Notes: generated by a model not told the origin, from the sequence alone. A DNA stretch of 64,000 nt from an uncultured Lactobacillaceae bacterium (GCA_945285405.1 CALYQJ010000007.1:18130-82129), one strand, 5' to 3'; shown: positions 1 to 7,477, numbered from the stretch's first letter. Numbers and translations are program-made.

Positions 1-277
1 TCATCTTGGATTGCCAAATCCTTAACGGAGCAATCACAACATTAATTAAAAAGGTAAAGACAATAATCCCTACCCCATAATTGCCCCCGCAGACTTTGGA
101 TAACCAAATGATCAGTAAAGAAAAGTTATAGACAATATAGCGGTCCCAAAAACCAGTACTAGAACTGTCAATCGGTTTATTAGAGCAGGCGGTTAAAAAG
201 ACCACAATCCCTAATAAAAAAATAACACTAAGCAGTTTTTTCTGGCGTTTCCAAAAGTAGTTAACCGCAGATAACAT
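1..277 (-). CDS. yidC: Membrane protein insertase YidC/OxaA, N-terminal part (cut by window edge)
   Basis: Inserts and folds membrane proteins, with or without SecYEG. Only the first 92 codons are in the window. Reading leftward from ATG at 277, there is a basic N-terminus, a hydrophobic stretch and a lipobox LTAC with Cys31, which is the lipoprotein signal typical of Gram-positive YidC. A segment ending in VIAPLRIWQSKM then starts the conserved core. An SD-like AGGAG lies just upstream, 20 bases beyond the rnpA stop codon. The order rpmH-rnpA-yidC is the usual one near Firmicute origins and supports the call. The C-terminal part lies outside the window. Confidence 0.9.
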   Translation of the reverse strand, partial: MLSAVNYFWKRQKKLLSVIFLLGIVVFLTACSNKPIDSSSTGFWDRYIVYNFSLLIIWLSKVCGGNYGVGIIVFTFLINVVIAPLRIWQSKM

Positions 278-296
278 TATAATATTTCTCCTCTTG

Positions 297-644
297 CTAA
301 CTAAGTAAATGAGCCAGCCGCAAACAATGTAATAGATTCTTTTCTACTCCCGCTTGATCAAGTTCAATTGTCTTTTTGCGCGCAATTACAATTAAGTCAA
401 CTTCTTGAATCAATTGATCCTGATGTTGATAAATAACTTGCGTGATATAACGCTTGATCCGATTACGATCAACCGCTCTTTTGGAGATTTTCTTTCCCAC
501 AGAAACTCCAACTCGGTAATGAGCTTGACCTAATTTGGGGATTTGATAAATAACAAAATAACGATTTGCGACACTATTCTTTGATGCATATACAAGCTGA
601 AATTCATTTTCTTTTTTTATGCGATATGATTTTTTTAATGCCAT
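297..644 (-). CDS. rnpA: Ribonuclease P protein component
   Basis: Protein subunit of RNase P, which trims the 5' leader of pre-tRNAs by assisting the catalytic RNA. At 115 residues it has the usual family length. It begins MALKKSYRIKK and contains the RNR-type signature RNRIKRYITQ at about residues 61-70, the RNA-binding left-handed crossover. Basic residues are abundant. It lies between rpmH and yidC, the conserved order. No strong SD is visible before ATG 644, so it may be translated poorly or with rpmH; a hairpin between the two genes (671-697) could also lower its expression. Confidence 0.95.
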   Translation of the reverse strand: MALKKSYRIKKENEFQLVYASKNSVANRYFVIYQIPKLGQAHYRVGVSVGKKISKRAVDRNRIKRYITQVIYQHQDQLIQEVDLIVIARKKTIELDQAGVEKNLLHCLRLAHLLS

Positions 645-670
645 TGCGAGAATAGTTGTCCATTTCTGAT

Positions 671-697
671 GAAAAAAACCACTGTTAAATTAGTGGC
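671..697 (-). terminator. Hairpin with T-tract between rpmH and rnpA (possible attenuator)
   Basis: On the minus strand CCACT pairs with AGTGG across an eight-base loop and is followed by seven T residues (plus positions 672-678). It sits directly after the rpmH stop codon. A short stem suggests partial termination, which would give much more L34 message than RNase P protein message. The structure is seen in sequence; the attenuation role is inferred. Confidence 0.5.
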
Positions 698-701
698 TTT
701 G

Positions 702-842
702 TTATGCTGCCAAAGATTTACGACCCTTAGCCCGCCGGCGAGCTAAAACCCGGCGACCATTTTTAGTATGCATTCTTTTCATAAATCCATGAACGCGAGC
801 GCGATGTTTTTTCTTAGGTTGAAAAGTTCTCTTAGTTGTCAT
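702..842 (-). CDS. rpmH: 50S ribosomal protein L34
   Basis: Small, very basic protein of the large ribosomal subunit. The 46-codon frame begins [20 protein letters not shown] and ends in the Arg/Lys-rich tail [18 protein letters not shown], which is diagnostic for L34. Start ATG at 842 is preceded by a strong AGGAGG (plus 854-859). It is the first gene of the rpmH-rnpA-yidC unit and has a good promoter at 883-911. Confidence 0.97.
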   Translation of the reverse strand: MTTKRTFQPKKKHRARVHGFMKRMHTKNGRRVLARRRAKGRKSLAA

Positions 843-882
843 CTTTTTTTATACCTCCTATTAAGAATCGCAATAATAAAAC

Positions 883-911
883 ATTTTACCCTTTTTGCAG
901 TTATTTTTCAA
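883..911 (-). promoter_or_regulatory. Promoter of rpmH
   Basis: On the minus strand TTGAAA (plus 906-911) and TAAAAT (plus 883-888) are separated by exactly 17 bases, a near-consensus sigma-A promoter. It lies about 40 bases upstream of the rpmH start codon and downstream of the terminator at 938-970. Confidence 0.75.
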
Positions 912-937
912 CACTCGGTCGATTTAAGAAATAGACG

Positions 938-970
938 AAAAAACTAGTGTCAATCAAACACTAGTTTTTT
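938..970. terminator. Bidirectional terminator
   Basis: A 13-base perfect inverted repeat, AAAAAACTAGTGT, with a seven-base loop; A and T runs make it usable on both strands. On the minus strand it ends the transcript of the histidine phosphatase and 57-residue membrane protein and insulates the rpmH promoter. A nearly identical stem recurs after bglA at 45206-45238. Confidence 0.8.
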
Positions 971-1078
971 GAGGTTATTGATTATTATTCAAAATAATAA
1001 ACAATTCATTATGTCTATTTAGAGGTCAAAGCCTCCGCGATTATCTTAACATTTTTAGGAAAAAGCGCAATTTTACAC

Positions 1079-1252
1079 TTATTTTTTGGGCTTCTTAGGT
1101 GAAACCAGCAAACGCCAAATAATCCCAATTAATAAAATAAAAGCTAAAATTAAATAAAGAAATTTGCGCCGCCAAAAATAACAGATAACGAGCAGCAAAA
1201 AGATAAAAATTAAAGAAGTCGCTGAATGATAATAATTATTTGATTTTTTCAT
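1079..1252 (-). CDS. Small two-helix membrane protein, function unknown
   Basis: A 57-codon frame starting ATG at 1252, where the A overlaps the TGA of the upstream phosphatase (ATGA overlap, translational coupling). The product starts MKKSNNYYHSATSLIF and has two hydrophobic helices (about residues 12-26 and 31-50) separated by a WRRK turn, then a lysine/proline-rich tail PKKPKK. I do not recognise the family. The overlap, the clean hydrophobic pattern and the terminator downstream support it being real. Its role may relate to the phosphatase it is coupled to, but nothing shows that directly. Confidence 0.65.
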   Translation of the reverse strand: MKKSNNYYHSATSLIFIFLLLVICYFWRRKFLYLILAFILLIGIIWRLLVSPKKPKK

Positions 1253-1854
1253 CGGTTATAGTAATAAAGATAAGCATGACGATGGTTTATTTTAATTAAA
1301 GTCCGTTTTAAATTATCTGGTTCCAAAATGACCATCGGATCAGCAAAATTTAAAACATTTAAGACCGCGGCTTTAATCGTAAAGCCGTGCGTAATTACCA
1401 TAATCTTTTCTTTGGGAAATTTCTCGGAAGTTTCTTTTAGAAATTCGCCAACGCGTTTCACTACCGCTGTAAATTTTTCCCCGTGCGGGGCAAATTTTAC
1501 ATAGTTAGGTTGCACGTCTTTGATGTCTTGATTAAAAGCTTGGGGAAATTGGCGCATTAATTCGGCATTATTTTTCCCATCCCATTCACCGTAGGAAATT
1601 TCCTTTAACCGGTCATCAACTAAGACGGGACGTTGTAATTCCACATTTAAAATATCCGCAGTTTGCCGCGCCCGAATCAACGGACTAACGATAAAACGGT
1701 CTGCAATTGTAAAATCAAAACGTTCACGCAGTTCGCGCGCTTGTTGTTTGCCTAAAGCATTTAAATATGTATTTTGACCATCGATCTGTCCCTGCTTAAT
1801 TCCTTGTTGGTTTGCAGTAGTTTGACCATGGCGAATAAAATAAAAATCGGTCAT
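1249..1854 (-). CDS. Histidine phosphatase superfamily (phosphoglycerate mutase-like) protein
   Basis: Belongs to the branch-1 histidine phosphatases, which hydrolyse or move phosphate through a phosphohistidine. The catalytic RHGQT motif lies at about residues 8-12, a conserved SPLIRARQTAD block follows, then the acid EISYGEWDG and the second histidine in VITHGFT. About 200 residues is normal for the family. I prefer ATG 1854 over GTG 1863, because GGGTGA lies a suitable distance before the ATG. The substrate cannot be told; the cofactor-independent mutase role is unlikely. Its TGA overlaps the start of the 57-residue membrane protein. Confidence 0.8.
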   Translation of the reverse strand: MTDFYFIRHGQTTANQQGIKQGQIDGQNTYLNALGKQQARELRERFDFTIADRFIVSPLIRARQTADILNVELQRPVLVDDRLKEISYGEWDGKNNAELMRQFPQAFNQDIKDVQPNYVKFAPHGEKFTAVVKRVGEFLKETSEKFPKEKIMVITHGFTIKAAVLNVLNFADPMVILEPDNLKRTLIKINHRHAYLYYYNR

Positions 1855-1935
1855 TACATTCACCCAAAAATTACAATTAGTTTAATTATATCGTAAAAGC
1901 TTTTATTTTAGATTTAGATTTTGTATATTTATCCT

Positions 1936-2634
1936 ATGAGCGAAAAACAAAAAATTATCATCGTTGACGATGATCCAGAAATTCTAGAATTATTAGATAT
2001 TTACGCTAAACGTGAAGGATACGAAACCATTACCAGTGCTGACGGTCAAGACGCCATTAATCAAGTTCATGCTCATCCTGAAGCTAGCTTGATGATTTTA
2101 GATATGATGTTACCGGAAATTGACGGCACGGAAGTAATTCGCCGGATTAGAAAGGACAGCAGTATTCCAATTTTGGTCGTATCTGCCCGTTCAGCGGATA
2201 TCGATAAAATAAAAGGATTAATTATTGGTGCTGATGATTATGTTGCTAAACCTTTTAATCCGCTAGAGGTAATGGCGCGGGTAAAATCACTAATTCGTCG
2301 TTCGCATAATCAAATTGCTGACGAACATCCGGATAAAGTCAATATCGATTCTTTAATTATTGATTATAATTCTCATACTGTCAAAACCCCTGAGGGAAAA
2401 TCCATTATGTTAACCGCAATGGAATTTGATATTTTATATTTATTAGCCACTCATCTCAACCGGGTTTTTTCGGCGGAAGAAATTTTCAAAAGAGTTTGGA
2501 AAGAAGACACCGTTCTTTCACCAAAAACGGTTATGGTTCACGTTTCGCACTTGCGCGACAAGATCGAAGCACAAACAGGAAATAAGAAAATTATTGAAAC
2601 CGTATGGGGTGTCGGTTACAAGATTTCTGGTTAG
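1936..2634 (+). CDS. OmpR/PhoB-family response regulator (orphan)
   Basis: Two-component response regulator. The receiver domain (about 5-120) has the acidic triad VDDD at 10-13, phospho-acceptor Asp56 in LDMMLP, Ser83 and Lys105 in the AKPF motif. The winged-helix DNA-binding domain (about 135-232) ends HLRDKIE...VWGVGYKI, typical of OmpR/PhoB. Start ATG 1936 is preferred over TTG 1921; no good SD is visible, so the mRNA may have a very short leader. No histidine kinase gene is adjacent on either side, so its partner is elsewhere or it acts alone. Most like VanR-type regulators, which I infer only from overall appearance. Confidence 0.85.
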   Translation: MSEKQKIIIVDDDPEILELLDIYAKREGYETITSADGQDAINQVHAHPEASLMILDMMLPEIDGTEVIRRIRKDSSIPILVVSARSADIDKIKGLIIGADDYVAKPFNPLEVMARVKSLIRRSHNQIADEHPDKVNIDSLIIDYNSHTVKTPEGKSIMLTAMEFDILYLLATHLNRVFSAEEIFKRVWKEDTVLSPKTVMVHVSHLRDKIEAQTGNKKIIETVWGVGYKISG

Positions 2635-2640
2635 AAAAAG

Positions 2641-2669
2641 TTGTGTTATTTGCAGATATAGTATAGAAT
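2641..2669 (+). promoter_or_regulatory. Promoter of candidate small RNA
   Basis: TTGTGT (2641-2646) and TAGAAT (2664-2669) with a 17-base spacer lie just after the response regulator stop codon. A start about seven bases later would give an RNA of about 210 nucleotides ending at the terminator at 2853-2883. No reading frame lies in this stretch. Confidence 0.5.
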
Positions 2670-2675
2670 ACTAAA

Positions 2676-2883
2676 GTGTAGCAACGATTAGTTGTAGGAA
2701 GCTTTTATCAACTATGACTTCAAGTTTTGGTCTTTGACCCGTTGGTAAAAGAAATTTCTTCATTAGATAACAGCTACATATTTTTAAGTAGCAATTTTAG
2801 TTGATTTATAACTAACTACTACATGAATTTTTCATAATTTCTCCCCTAATTGAAAGTCGATACAAGCGTCGTATCGACTTTTT
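2676..2883 (+). ncRNA. Candidate small RNA with C-rich motif
   Basis: A 330-base gap without a gene holds a promoter-like sequence, paired elements and a strong terminator. The 11-base arm CTTTTATCAAC (2702-2712) pairs with GTTGGTAAAAG (2741-2751), and an outer arm GTGTAGC (2676-2682) pairs with GCTACAT (2773-2779). The latter can alternatively fold with a nearby GTAGC. A single-stranded CTCCCCTAATTG (2841-2852) precedes the terminator hairpin, whose 11-base stem lies at 2853-2863/2871-2881. C-rich tails of this kind mark Shine-Dalgarno-blocking small RNAs in Firmicutes. I do not recognise it as 6S, SRP, tmRNA or RNase P RNA. Confidence 0.45.
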
Positions 2884-2892
2884 GCTTTCATC

Positions 2893-2932
2893 AAAAAATC
2901 TCTTAAGGTAATCCAAACCTTAAGAGATTTTT
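2893..2932 (-). terminator. Terminator of the tyrosine phosphatase/PTS operon
   Basis: A 16-base perfect inverted repeat, AAAAATCTCTTAAGGT, with a seven-base loop lies 32 bases beyond the stop codon of the phosphatase gene. The minus-strand transcript ends in a run of U residues. Together with the terminator at 2853-2883 it separates the convergent units. Confidence 0.85.
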
Positions 2933-2964
2933 AAGTTTTCTAAAATTAGTAAAATTACTAATTT

Positions 2965-4008
2965 TTAGGATTCTAAATAAAGATGTTTAAGTAAAGCTTG
3001 ATCACTTGCGGTAATCTTTAAAATATTTTTAAAGTATTGCGGAACACTACCTGCTAAAACTACCATTTCATCAAACGAAGCTTGTAAATATTCAGGTCTT
3101 GTATCCAACATTGAATATAAATAAGCTAAAACATTTTGATCATTAGTTTCATGAGCATATTGCGCCATCCGGTGCTTATTACGCGCCAGACGTAAAGTTT
3201 TAGTCAACATGTAATCGGCAATAATGGTTTTTTGATCAACACCTAATAAAGTTAAAATTAAAGCAATCCCATATCCCGTACGATCTTTACCGCCACGACA
3301 GTGTTGATCCGTCGGGATATTTGCTTCATTTAAGACTACTTCCAACATCTTGCGATAAATTTTTTGATTTTGTGGTAAGCGCACAAAGTCTTTTGCTTGT
3401 TCGATCATGGTTTTACCCGAATTATCAAAAGTAACGTTTTGATCGACTTCGTGTTGCACTAATTGGCGTACTTTTTCTTTAGTTCCCCCTGCTTTCGCGG
3501 CCAAGACCGCCCTTTGCGCCTCCGGGACCAAATGAAAAGTTTTTTGAAGAGTTTTCCAAGTTTGATTGGGCTGCTTTTCATATTCATCCTCGCGCCGATA
3601 GTCAATCACGGTTTTAATTCCAATTTCTTCTAATACTTTTTTGTCGCTAGCGCTGAGCCGATGTAAATGATCAGAACGAAAGATTTTACCCCATTTAATA
3701 AAACGATGATCTTTAGTCTGATAACCTCCCAAATCCCGAAAATTATTAGAACCAGTTAAAGGGATAACCCGCGTTGCGGCTTTACAAACTTGGCTTGACG
3801 TTTTGACCAAAAAGTAAGGACGTAAATATTCATTAACGGTTACATTAACGGGAGAATGTTGAGTTTGAAGTAATAATTTACCGGTATTTTGATCTGGATG
3901 ATCCAATAAATAAATCGCAACCGTTTCCGAATTTGTTAAAGAACTACTGTGCCAACTAATTTCGTAAGTCTTTGCTGCTGTTTTTTTAACCACAATATTT
4001 GAAATCAT
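2965..4008 (-). CDS. Tyrosine/serine protein phosphatase-like protein (Y_phosphatase3 type)
   Basis: A 347-residue protein with the DSP/PTP-like signature HCRGGKDRTG (Cys237 nucleophile, Arg243 in the P-loop) and an upstream NFRDLGGY block at about 89-96, which define the bacterial Y_phosphatase3 family. The first 80 residues look like a separate beta-rich domain. No signal peptide is seen, so it should be cytoplasmic. It is the last gene of a PTS EIIA-EIIB-EIIC operon, nine bases after EIIC. That setting suggests it dephosphorylates a sugar phosphate or a phosphorylated lipid or protein connected to the imported sugar; this is inference. Confidence 0.8.
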   Translation of the reverse strand: MISNIVVKKTAAKTYEISWHSSSLTNSETVAIYLLDHPDQNTGKLLLQTQHSPVNVTVNEYLRPYFLVKTSSQVCKAATRVIPLTGSNNFRDLGGYQTKDHRFIKWGKIFRSDHLHRLSASDKKVLEEIGIKTVIDYRREDEYEKQPNQTWKTLQKTFHLVPEAQRAVLAAKAGGTKEKVRQLVQHEVDQNVTFDNSGKTMIEQAKDFVRLPQNQKIYRKMLEVVLNEANIPTDQHCRGGKDRTGYGIALILTLLGVDQKTIIADYMLTKTLRLARNKHRMAQYAHETNDQNVLAYLYSMLDTRPEYLQASFDEMVVLAGSVPQYFKNILKITASDQALLKHLYLES

Positions 4009-4017
4009 TTAATACTC

Positions 4018-5304
4018 CTAATTTGCTTGTTGACTACGTGCTAGCTCTTCTTCACACTTTTGTTTATCAATCATTTTCATGAAGGGATACCAAATTGCTA
4101 ATAAGATTAAAAGTTGCACTACATGCCAAATGACCATGCGCCAACCGCCCAGCAAAAAGGCGCGGAAGAATTCGGGAGTTCCCGCAGTTTGGACGGGAAT
4201 TCCGTTAGGTCGCGGGATCAGCCCAATTAACGTGGCAAAATAAGTTGCCGCTACACACACGGTACCTCCCATAGTTAAAGGAATAAAAGCTAACGGATTT
4301 AACACCATCGGAATCCCAAATTTAAAAGGTTCACTAATACCGAAAAAGGCAGGAATAAAACCGACTTTACCCAAAGAACGCAACTGTTCGCTTTTACATC
4401 GTAAACATAGAATTGCATATGCGAGAGCGCGCGGTCCTTTTTGATTAGTAATTAAAGTCATCGTTACAATATAAGGTAAAGCTACACCGGCTTTAAAAGC
4501 TTGTAAATTAGCAACGTCAAAAGGATAAAATAACGTATATAAAACTGCGGTTGTTGCCATAGTTCCGTGAATCCCGAAGAACCAACAAAATTCGGCAAAG
4601 AAAACCAAAACTAAAGCTGCCCAAAGACTCGTTCCTAAACCTTGGAGCGGTACTTGAATTAAAGTGATAATCATATCGCTGATATTGTGCCAAGGAGTTA
4701 AAGAGAAGAGGAAATTAACAATTGCATAAATGATCGCAATAAGAATAATTGGCATCATTGAAGCAAAAGTTCGTGACACAAATTCGGGAACACTATCGGG
4801 CATCTTAATGGTTAAATGCTTGTTGCCGGAAAGCCAAGCAAACAAACGGGTTGCGGTCAAACCAACAATCATCGCGACAATCATTCCCGCCGAACCGATG
4901 TATTTCATATTTAAACCAATAAAAGCTCCTTTTTTGACCAACATTGGCGTCACCATCAAAAAGGCAACTAAAGAAGAAATGATTGAATTAAATTTATCCG
5001 TCTTTAACTCCGCCGCTAAACTATTAGCCAAAGCAACGACCACATATAAAGCTAAAACATCTGTAGTTACGGCCGTGATGACGTTAAAAATATTTTTAAT
5101 TCCCGTTTGCGTAATAAAGTGCTGATAAGGTCCTAGATTTAAGCTATAAAAGATTGAGGAGAAAGAACCAACCATCAAAACTGGCAAAATGGACATCATG
5201 CCCCCAGCAATTGCTGAAACGTATTTATTACGTTGGAACTTTCCCATGCTATTTTGAATTCGTCCCTGTAATTTAGTGAGCTTAACTTTATTCTCCTTTT
5301 TCAT
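4018..5304 (-). CDS. PTS lactose/cellobiose-family EIIC permease
   Basis: Membrane channel of a lactose/N,N'-diacetylchitobiose/cellobiose-type PTS; it moves the sugar while EIIB phosphorylates it. The 428-residue protein has about ten hydrophobic segments and the family signature GISEPFKFGIPMVLNP at about 315-330. I choose ATG 5304, preceded by AAAGGAG eight bases upstream, over the longer frame from 5328. This gives a 17-base overlap with the EIIB gene. The hydrophilic insertion AILCLRCKSEQLRSLGK before the signature matches the usual intracellular loop. The substrate is not deducible; an aryl-beta-glucoside or cellobiose-type sugar is the usual guess. Confidence 0.88.
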   Translation of the reverse strand: MKKENKVKLTKLQGRIQNSMGKFQRNKYVSAIAGGMMSILPVLMVGSFSSIFYSLNLGPYQHFITQTGIKNIFNVITAVTTDVLALYVVVALANSLAAELKTDKFNSIISSLVAFLMVTPMLVKKGAFIGLNMKYIGSAGMIVAMIVGLTATRLFAWLSGNKHLTIKMPDSVPEFVSRTFASMMPIILIAIIYAIVNFLFSLTPWHNISDMIITLIQVPLQGLGTSLWAALVLVFFAEFCWFFGIHGTMATTAVLYTLFYPFDVANLQAFKAGVALPYIVTMTLITNQKGPRALAYAILCLRCKSEQLRSLGKVGFIPAFFGISEPFKFGIPMVLNPLAFIPLTMGGTVCVAATYFATLIGLIPRPNGIPVQTAGTPEFFRAFLLGGWRMVIWHVVQLLILLAIWYPFMKMIDKQKCEEELARSQQAN

Positions 5305-5635
5305 TCTTAGAAGCTCCTTTGGTGGCATCAGTTGATTTTTCCAAAACTGCTAAAGCATCATTTAAAACTTTTTCCCCATTCATCATGCCGTAATCTAATT
5401 GATCAATTACTTCAATGGGAATGTTAAATTCTTTTTCTAGTTCCGGCTTAATATGCCCAACTTGGGGGCCTAAGAGAATAATATCTAAATCGTTATAATT
5501 GTTTAAAGCTGATTCCGCTACGGCATCAATTGAAACTTCAATTCCCTTCTTCTTAGCTGCTTTTCGCATTTGGGTAACCAGCATACTTGTCGAAAATCCT
5601 CCCGCACAAGCTAACATAATTTTATAAGCCTTCAT
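5288..5635 (-). CDS. PTS lactose/cellobiose-family EIIB
   Basis: Cytoplasmic phosphocarrier that takes phosphate from EIIA on a cysteine and passes it to the sugar. The catalytic Cys10 sits in MLACAGGFSTSML, the family P-loop. The 115 residues end in a charged tail somewhat longer than usual. The stop codon of EIIA overlaps its start (shared position 5635), and EIIC starts inside its 3' end, so EIIA, EIIB and EIIC are translationally coupled. Confidence 0.9.
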   Translation of the reverse strand: MKAYKIMLACAGGFSTSMLVTQMRKAAKKKGIEVSIDAVAESALNNYNDLDIILLGPQVGHIKPELEKEFNIPIEVIDQLDYGMMNGEKVLNDALAVLEKSTDATKGASKNEKGE

Positions 5636-5946
5636 TAATTCATCCTTTCTTTTAAACTCGCAATTATTTCTTTAGCTAAATCATTAACTGTCATTGCATT
5701 CATTAAATGATCCTGCGCATGAACCATTAACAACGTTGGTGTTTGACTTTGACCGTTAACTTCATCTTGTAACAACTTGGTCTGCAAATTATGAGCAGTT
5801 GTTAAATTTTCATGCGCTTTTTCCATTAACTTCACACTTTTACCAAAATCATTTCGACGAGCGGCACGAATTGCTTCAATACTTTTTGAACGCGCGTCTC
5901 CCCCTAATGAAATAAGTTGCATAATTACTTGTTCGTTATCGTCCAT
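5635..5946 (-). CDS. PTS lactose/cellobiose-family EIIA
   Basis: Small helical phosphocarrier that receives phosphate from HPr. The 103-residue length and the VHAQDHLMNAM motif with His76 and His80 are typical; the first residues EQVIMQLISLGGDARS are the usual N-terminal helix. Strong AAAGGAGG precedes ATG 5946. It is the first gene of the operon EIIA-EIIB-EIIC-phosphatase, whose promoter carries a cre site at 5978-5991. Confidence 0.92.
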   Translation of the reverse strand: MDDNEQVIMQLISLGGDARSKSIEAIRAARRNDFGKSVKLMEKAHENLTTAHNLQTKLLQDEVNGQSQTPTLLMVHAQDHLMNAMTVNDLAKEIIASLKERMN

Positions 5947-5975
5947 TTAAGCCTCCTTTTCTTCTATCCACCCAA

Positions 5976-5991
5976 ATTATAAACGCTTACA
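5976..5991 (-). promoter_or_regulatory. -10 element overlapped by CcpA cre site, PTS operon promoter
   Basis: On the minus strand TGTAAGCGTTTATA (plus 5978-5991) matches the cre consensus TGWAANCGNTNWCA at 13 of 14 positions and overlaps a perfect -10 TATAAT (plus 5976-5981). The -35 region (TCCGTT) is poor, suggesting dependence on an activator such as the adjacent RpiR protein. Repression by CcpA in glucose is the expected effect. Confidence 0.65.
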
Positions 5992-6011
5992 TTTTGGGAA
6001 CGGATTTTATC

Positions 6012-6049
6012 ACAAAAATACACCCCTTTAATTAACTTAAAGGGGTGTA
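6012..6049 (-). terminator. Terminator of the rpiR-type gene
   Basis: A 13-base perfect inverted repeat, TACACCCCTTTAA, with a five-base loop, followed on the minus strand by TTTTTG. It lies 20 bases beyond the stop codon of the RpiR regulator and just upstream of the PTS promoter. Confidence 0.85.
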
Positions 6050-6070
6050 CGTGTAACCTTACACTGTTGA

Positions 6071-6811
6071 TTAATTTATTTTAATTTCTTTATTTAATTG
6101 TTTAGCATAAGCTTTGAAAAGTTCATTCATAATTAACAAAATTGGCATCTTATCAGTAACGTTGTATTCATCAATCCGCCGATTAGGCGAATAACAAAAC
6201 AAACTAATATCTGCTAAGTGAGCCAAAGAGTTATCACAAAGGTGAGTTAAGGTAACTAATTGGTTGTGACGCTTTTTCACTTCTTGAGCTAAGTCAATCA
6301 TCTGTTTTTTTTCACCAGATAAACTGATGAGGAAAAACAGATCATCATTTTCATGTAAAATGATATGTTTTAAATCATTCGGATAATCATAAAAATAACT
6401 TTTATAATCGACCGCGTAAAAATTTCCGACAATTAAGCGCGTAATATAAGCCGTTTGTCCCATTGAATAAAAATTAATTTTTTTCGCTTGATTTAACTTA
6501 TTAATAATTTTCATTAAAGGTAATTCATGAGCCAATTCAACATTTTTTCTTAGTTCCCGATCATAAAATTTTTCAATTCGTTGTTGAATTCTTTCATTTT
6601 TCAAAGAAAGTTTCAATTCCGAATAACCGGAATACCCTAATTTATGACATAAACGAGTAATTGTATTAGGAACGGTGTAAAACTTTTTGGCCAAAAAAGT
6701 AATTTTAGTATTTTCAATTTCTAATTTATGTTGACTTATATAGGCGACAATTTCATCTTCTGTATCCGTAAAATTAGCAGTATGCTTAATGATTCGCTCA
6801 TCGAAATTCAT
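6071..6811 (-). CDS. MurR/RpiR-family transcriptional regulator
   Basis: A 246-residue regulator with an N-terminal HTH_6 domain (about 1-75, including TVPNTITRLCHKLGYSGYSELK) and a C-terminal SIS sugar-phosphate-binding domain (about 100-240, with FYSMGQTAYITR and FFLISLSGEKKQM). RpiR proteins sense phosphorylated sugars and control neighbouring catabolic genes. It is encoded in the same direction just upstream of the EIIA-EIIB-EIIC-phosphatase operon but separated by a terminator, so it is an independent unit and the likely local regulator. The SD GGGGAG precedes ATG 6811. Confidence 0.88.
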   Translation of the reverse strand: MNFDERIIKHTANFTDTEDEIVAYISQHKLEIENTKITFLAKKFYTVPNTITRLCHKLGYSGYSELKLSLKNERIQQRIEKFYDRELRKNVELAHELPLMKIINKLNQAKKINFYSMGQTAYITRLIVGNFYAVDYKSYFYDYPNDLKHIILHENDDLFFLISLSGEKKQMIDLAQEVKKRHNQLVTLTHLCDNSLAHLADISLFCYSPNRRIDEYNVTDKMPILLIMNELFKAYAKQLNKEIKIN

Positions 6812-7138
6812 CAGCTCATCTCCCCATCACATTAATATTTTTTGGTTTATTTATTGCTAAAATCGTTTTTTTTCTGGTAGTACTTTATTCAAAATAAGAT
6901 AAAAAAAGTACAATCTCTGGTTTTACTTTCTTCCATTGATTGCTTATTGTTTTCCCCGACTTTAAAATTTGCTTTGTCTTTACTAAAGGATAAATTAAAT
7001 TTTTAAATTTTACAAACTCCTTTTATAATCAGTCAATTATAAACTTCTAACATTACTTTATAAATTTTCTAACTGGTTTTCCACTACCTGCCAAATCAAA
7101 CTCATAAAATACTTGATTATCCCCATTTTTTTCAACCC

Positions 7139-7430
7139 TGTGCATAACTTGTGGATAATTAAAGCTAATTCTATCGGGGTTTTCGGGTTATCCCCCGAAG
7201 TTTTCCACAGTTATCCACAAATCCCCAATTGAGGATAACCAGTTATCAACATTGAGGATAATTTTTAAAAATTCTCATAAATCCTATTAATCAAGGCTTT
7301 TAGTTATCCACAATTTGGTTGTTAATAATTGAAACATATTTGTAATATTCACAGATTTTTCTAACTTGTGGAAAACTTTTTGGTTTATTCTGTGGTTTCT
7401 TCTTGAATATCCACAGGCAATTGTGGATAA
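7139..7430. other. oriC, upstream DnaA-box cluster
   Basis: The 735-base gap before dnaA holds a dense cluster of DnaA boxes (consensus TTATNCACA). Exact matches: 7139-7147 (reverse), 7150-7158 (reverse), 7211-7219, 7304-7312 and 7422-7430 (reverse). One-mismatch forms: 7201-7209, 7243-7251, 7367-7375 and 7407-7415, plus GAGGATAA variants near 7230 and 7253. This is the incAB-like half of a bipartite Bacillus-type origin. The stretch 6812-7138 to its left is AT-rich, and I see no gene in it. Confidence 0.9.
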
Positions 7431-7449
7431 CTAAAGCACGAATGTTCTT

Positions 7450-7477
7450 TTGACTTTAAATATGAGGCAATTAAAAT
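7450..7477 (+). promoter_or_regulatory. dnaA promoter
   Basis: TTGACT (7450-7455) and TAAAAT (7472-7477) with a 16-base spacer, directly after the last DnaA box, so DnaA binding can repress its own gene. The leader contains an imperfect hairpin of GTCGTTAAA with TTTAAACGAC (7488-7512). Confidence 0.65.

Noticed and set aside
2676..2883. 6S RNA, tmRNA, SRP RNA or RNase P RNA
   Set aside because: The helices and conserved loops of these RNAs were not recognisable; it is left as an unclassified candidate.
4730..5125. 131-codon plus-strand frame across the EIIC gene
   Set aside because: It is antisense to a well-supported EIIC gene with membrane helices, and its product is a hydrophobic low-complexity sequence with no motif.
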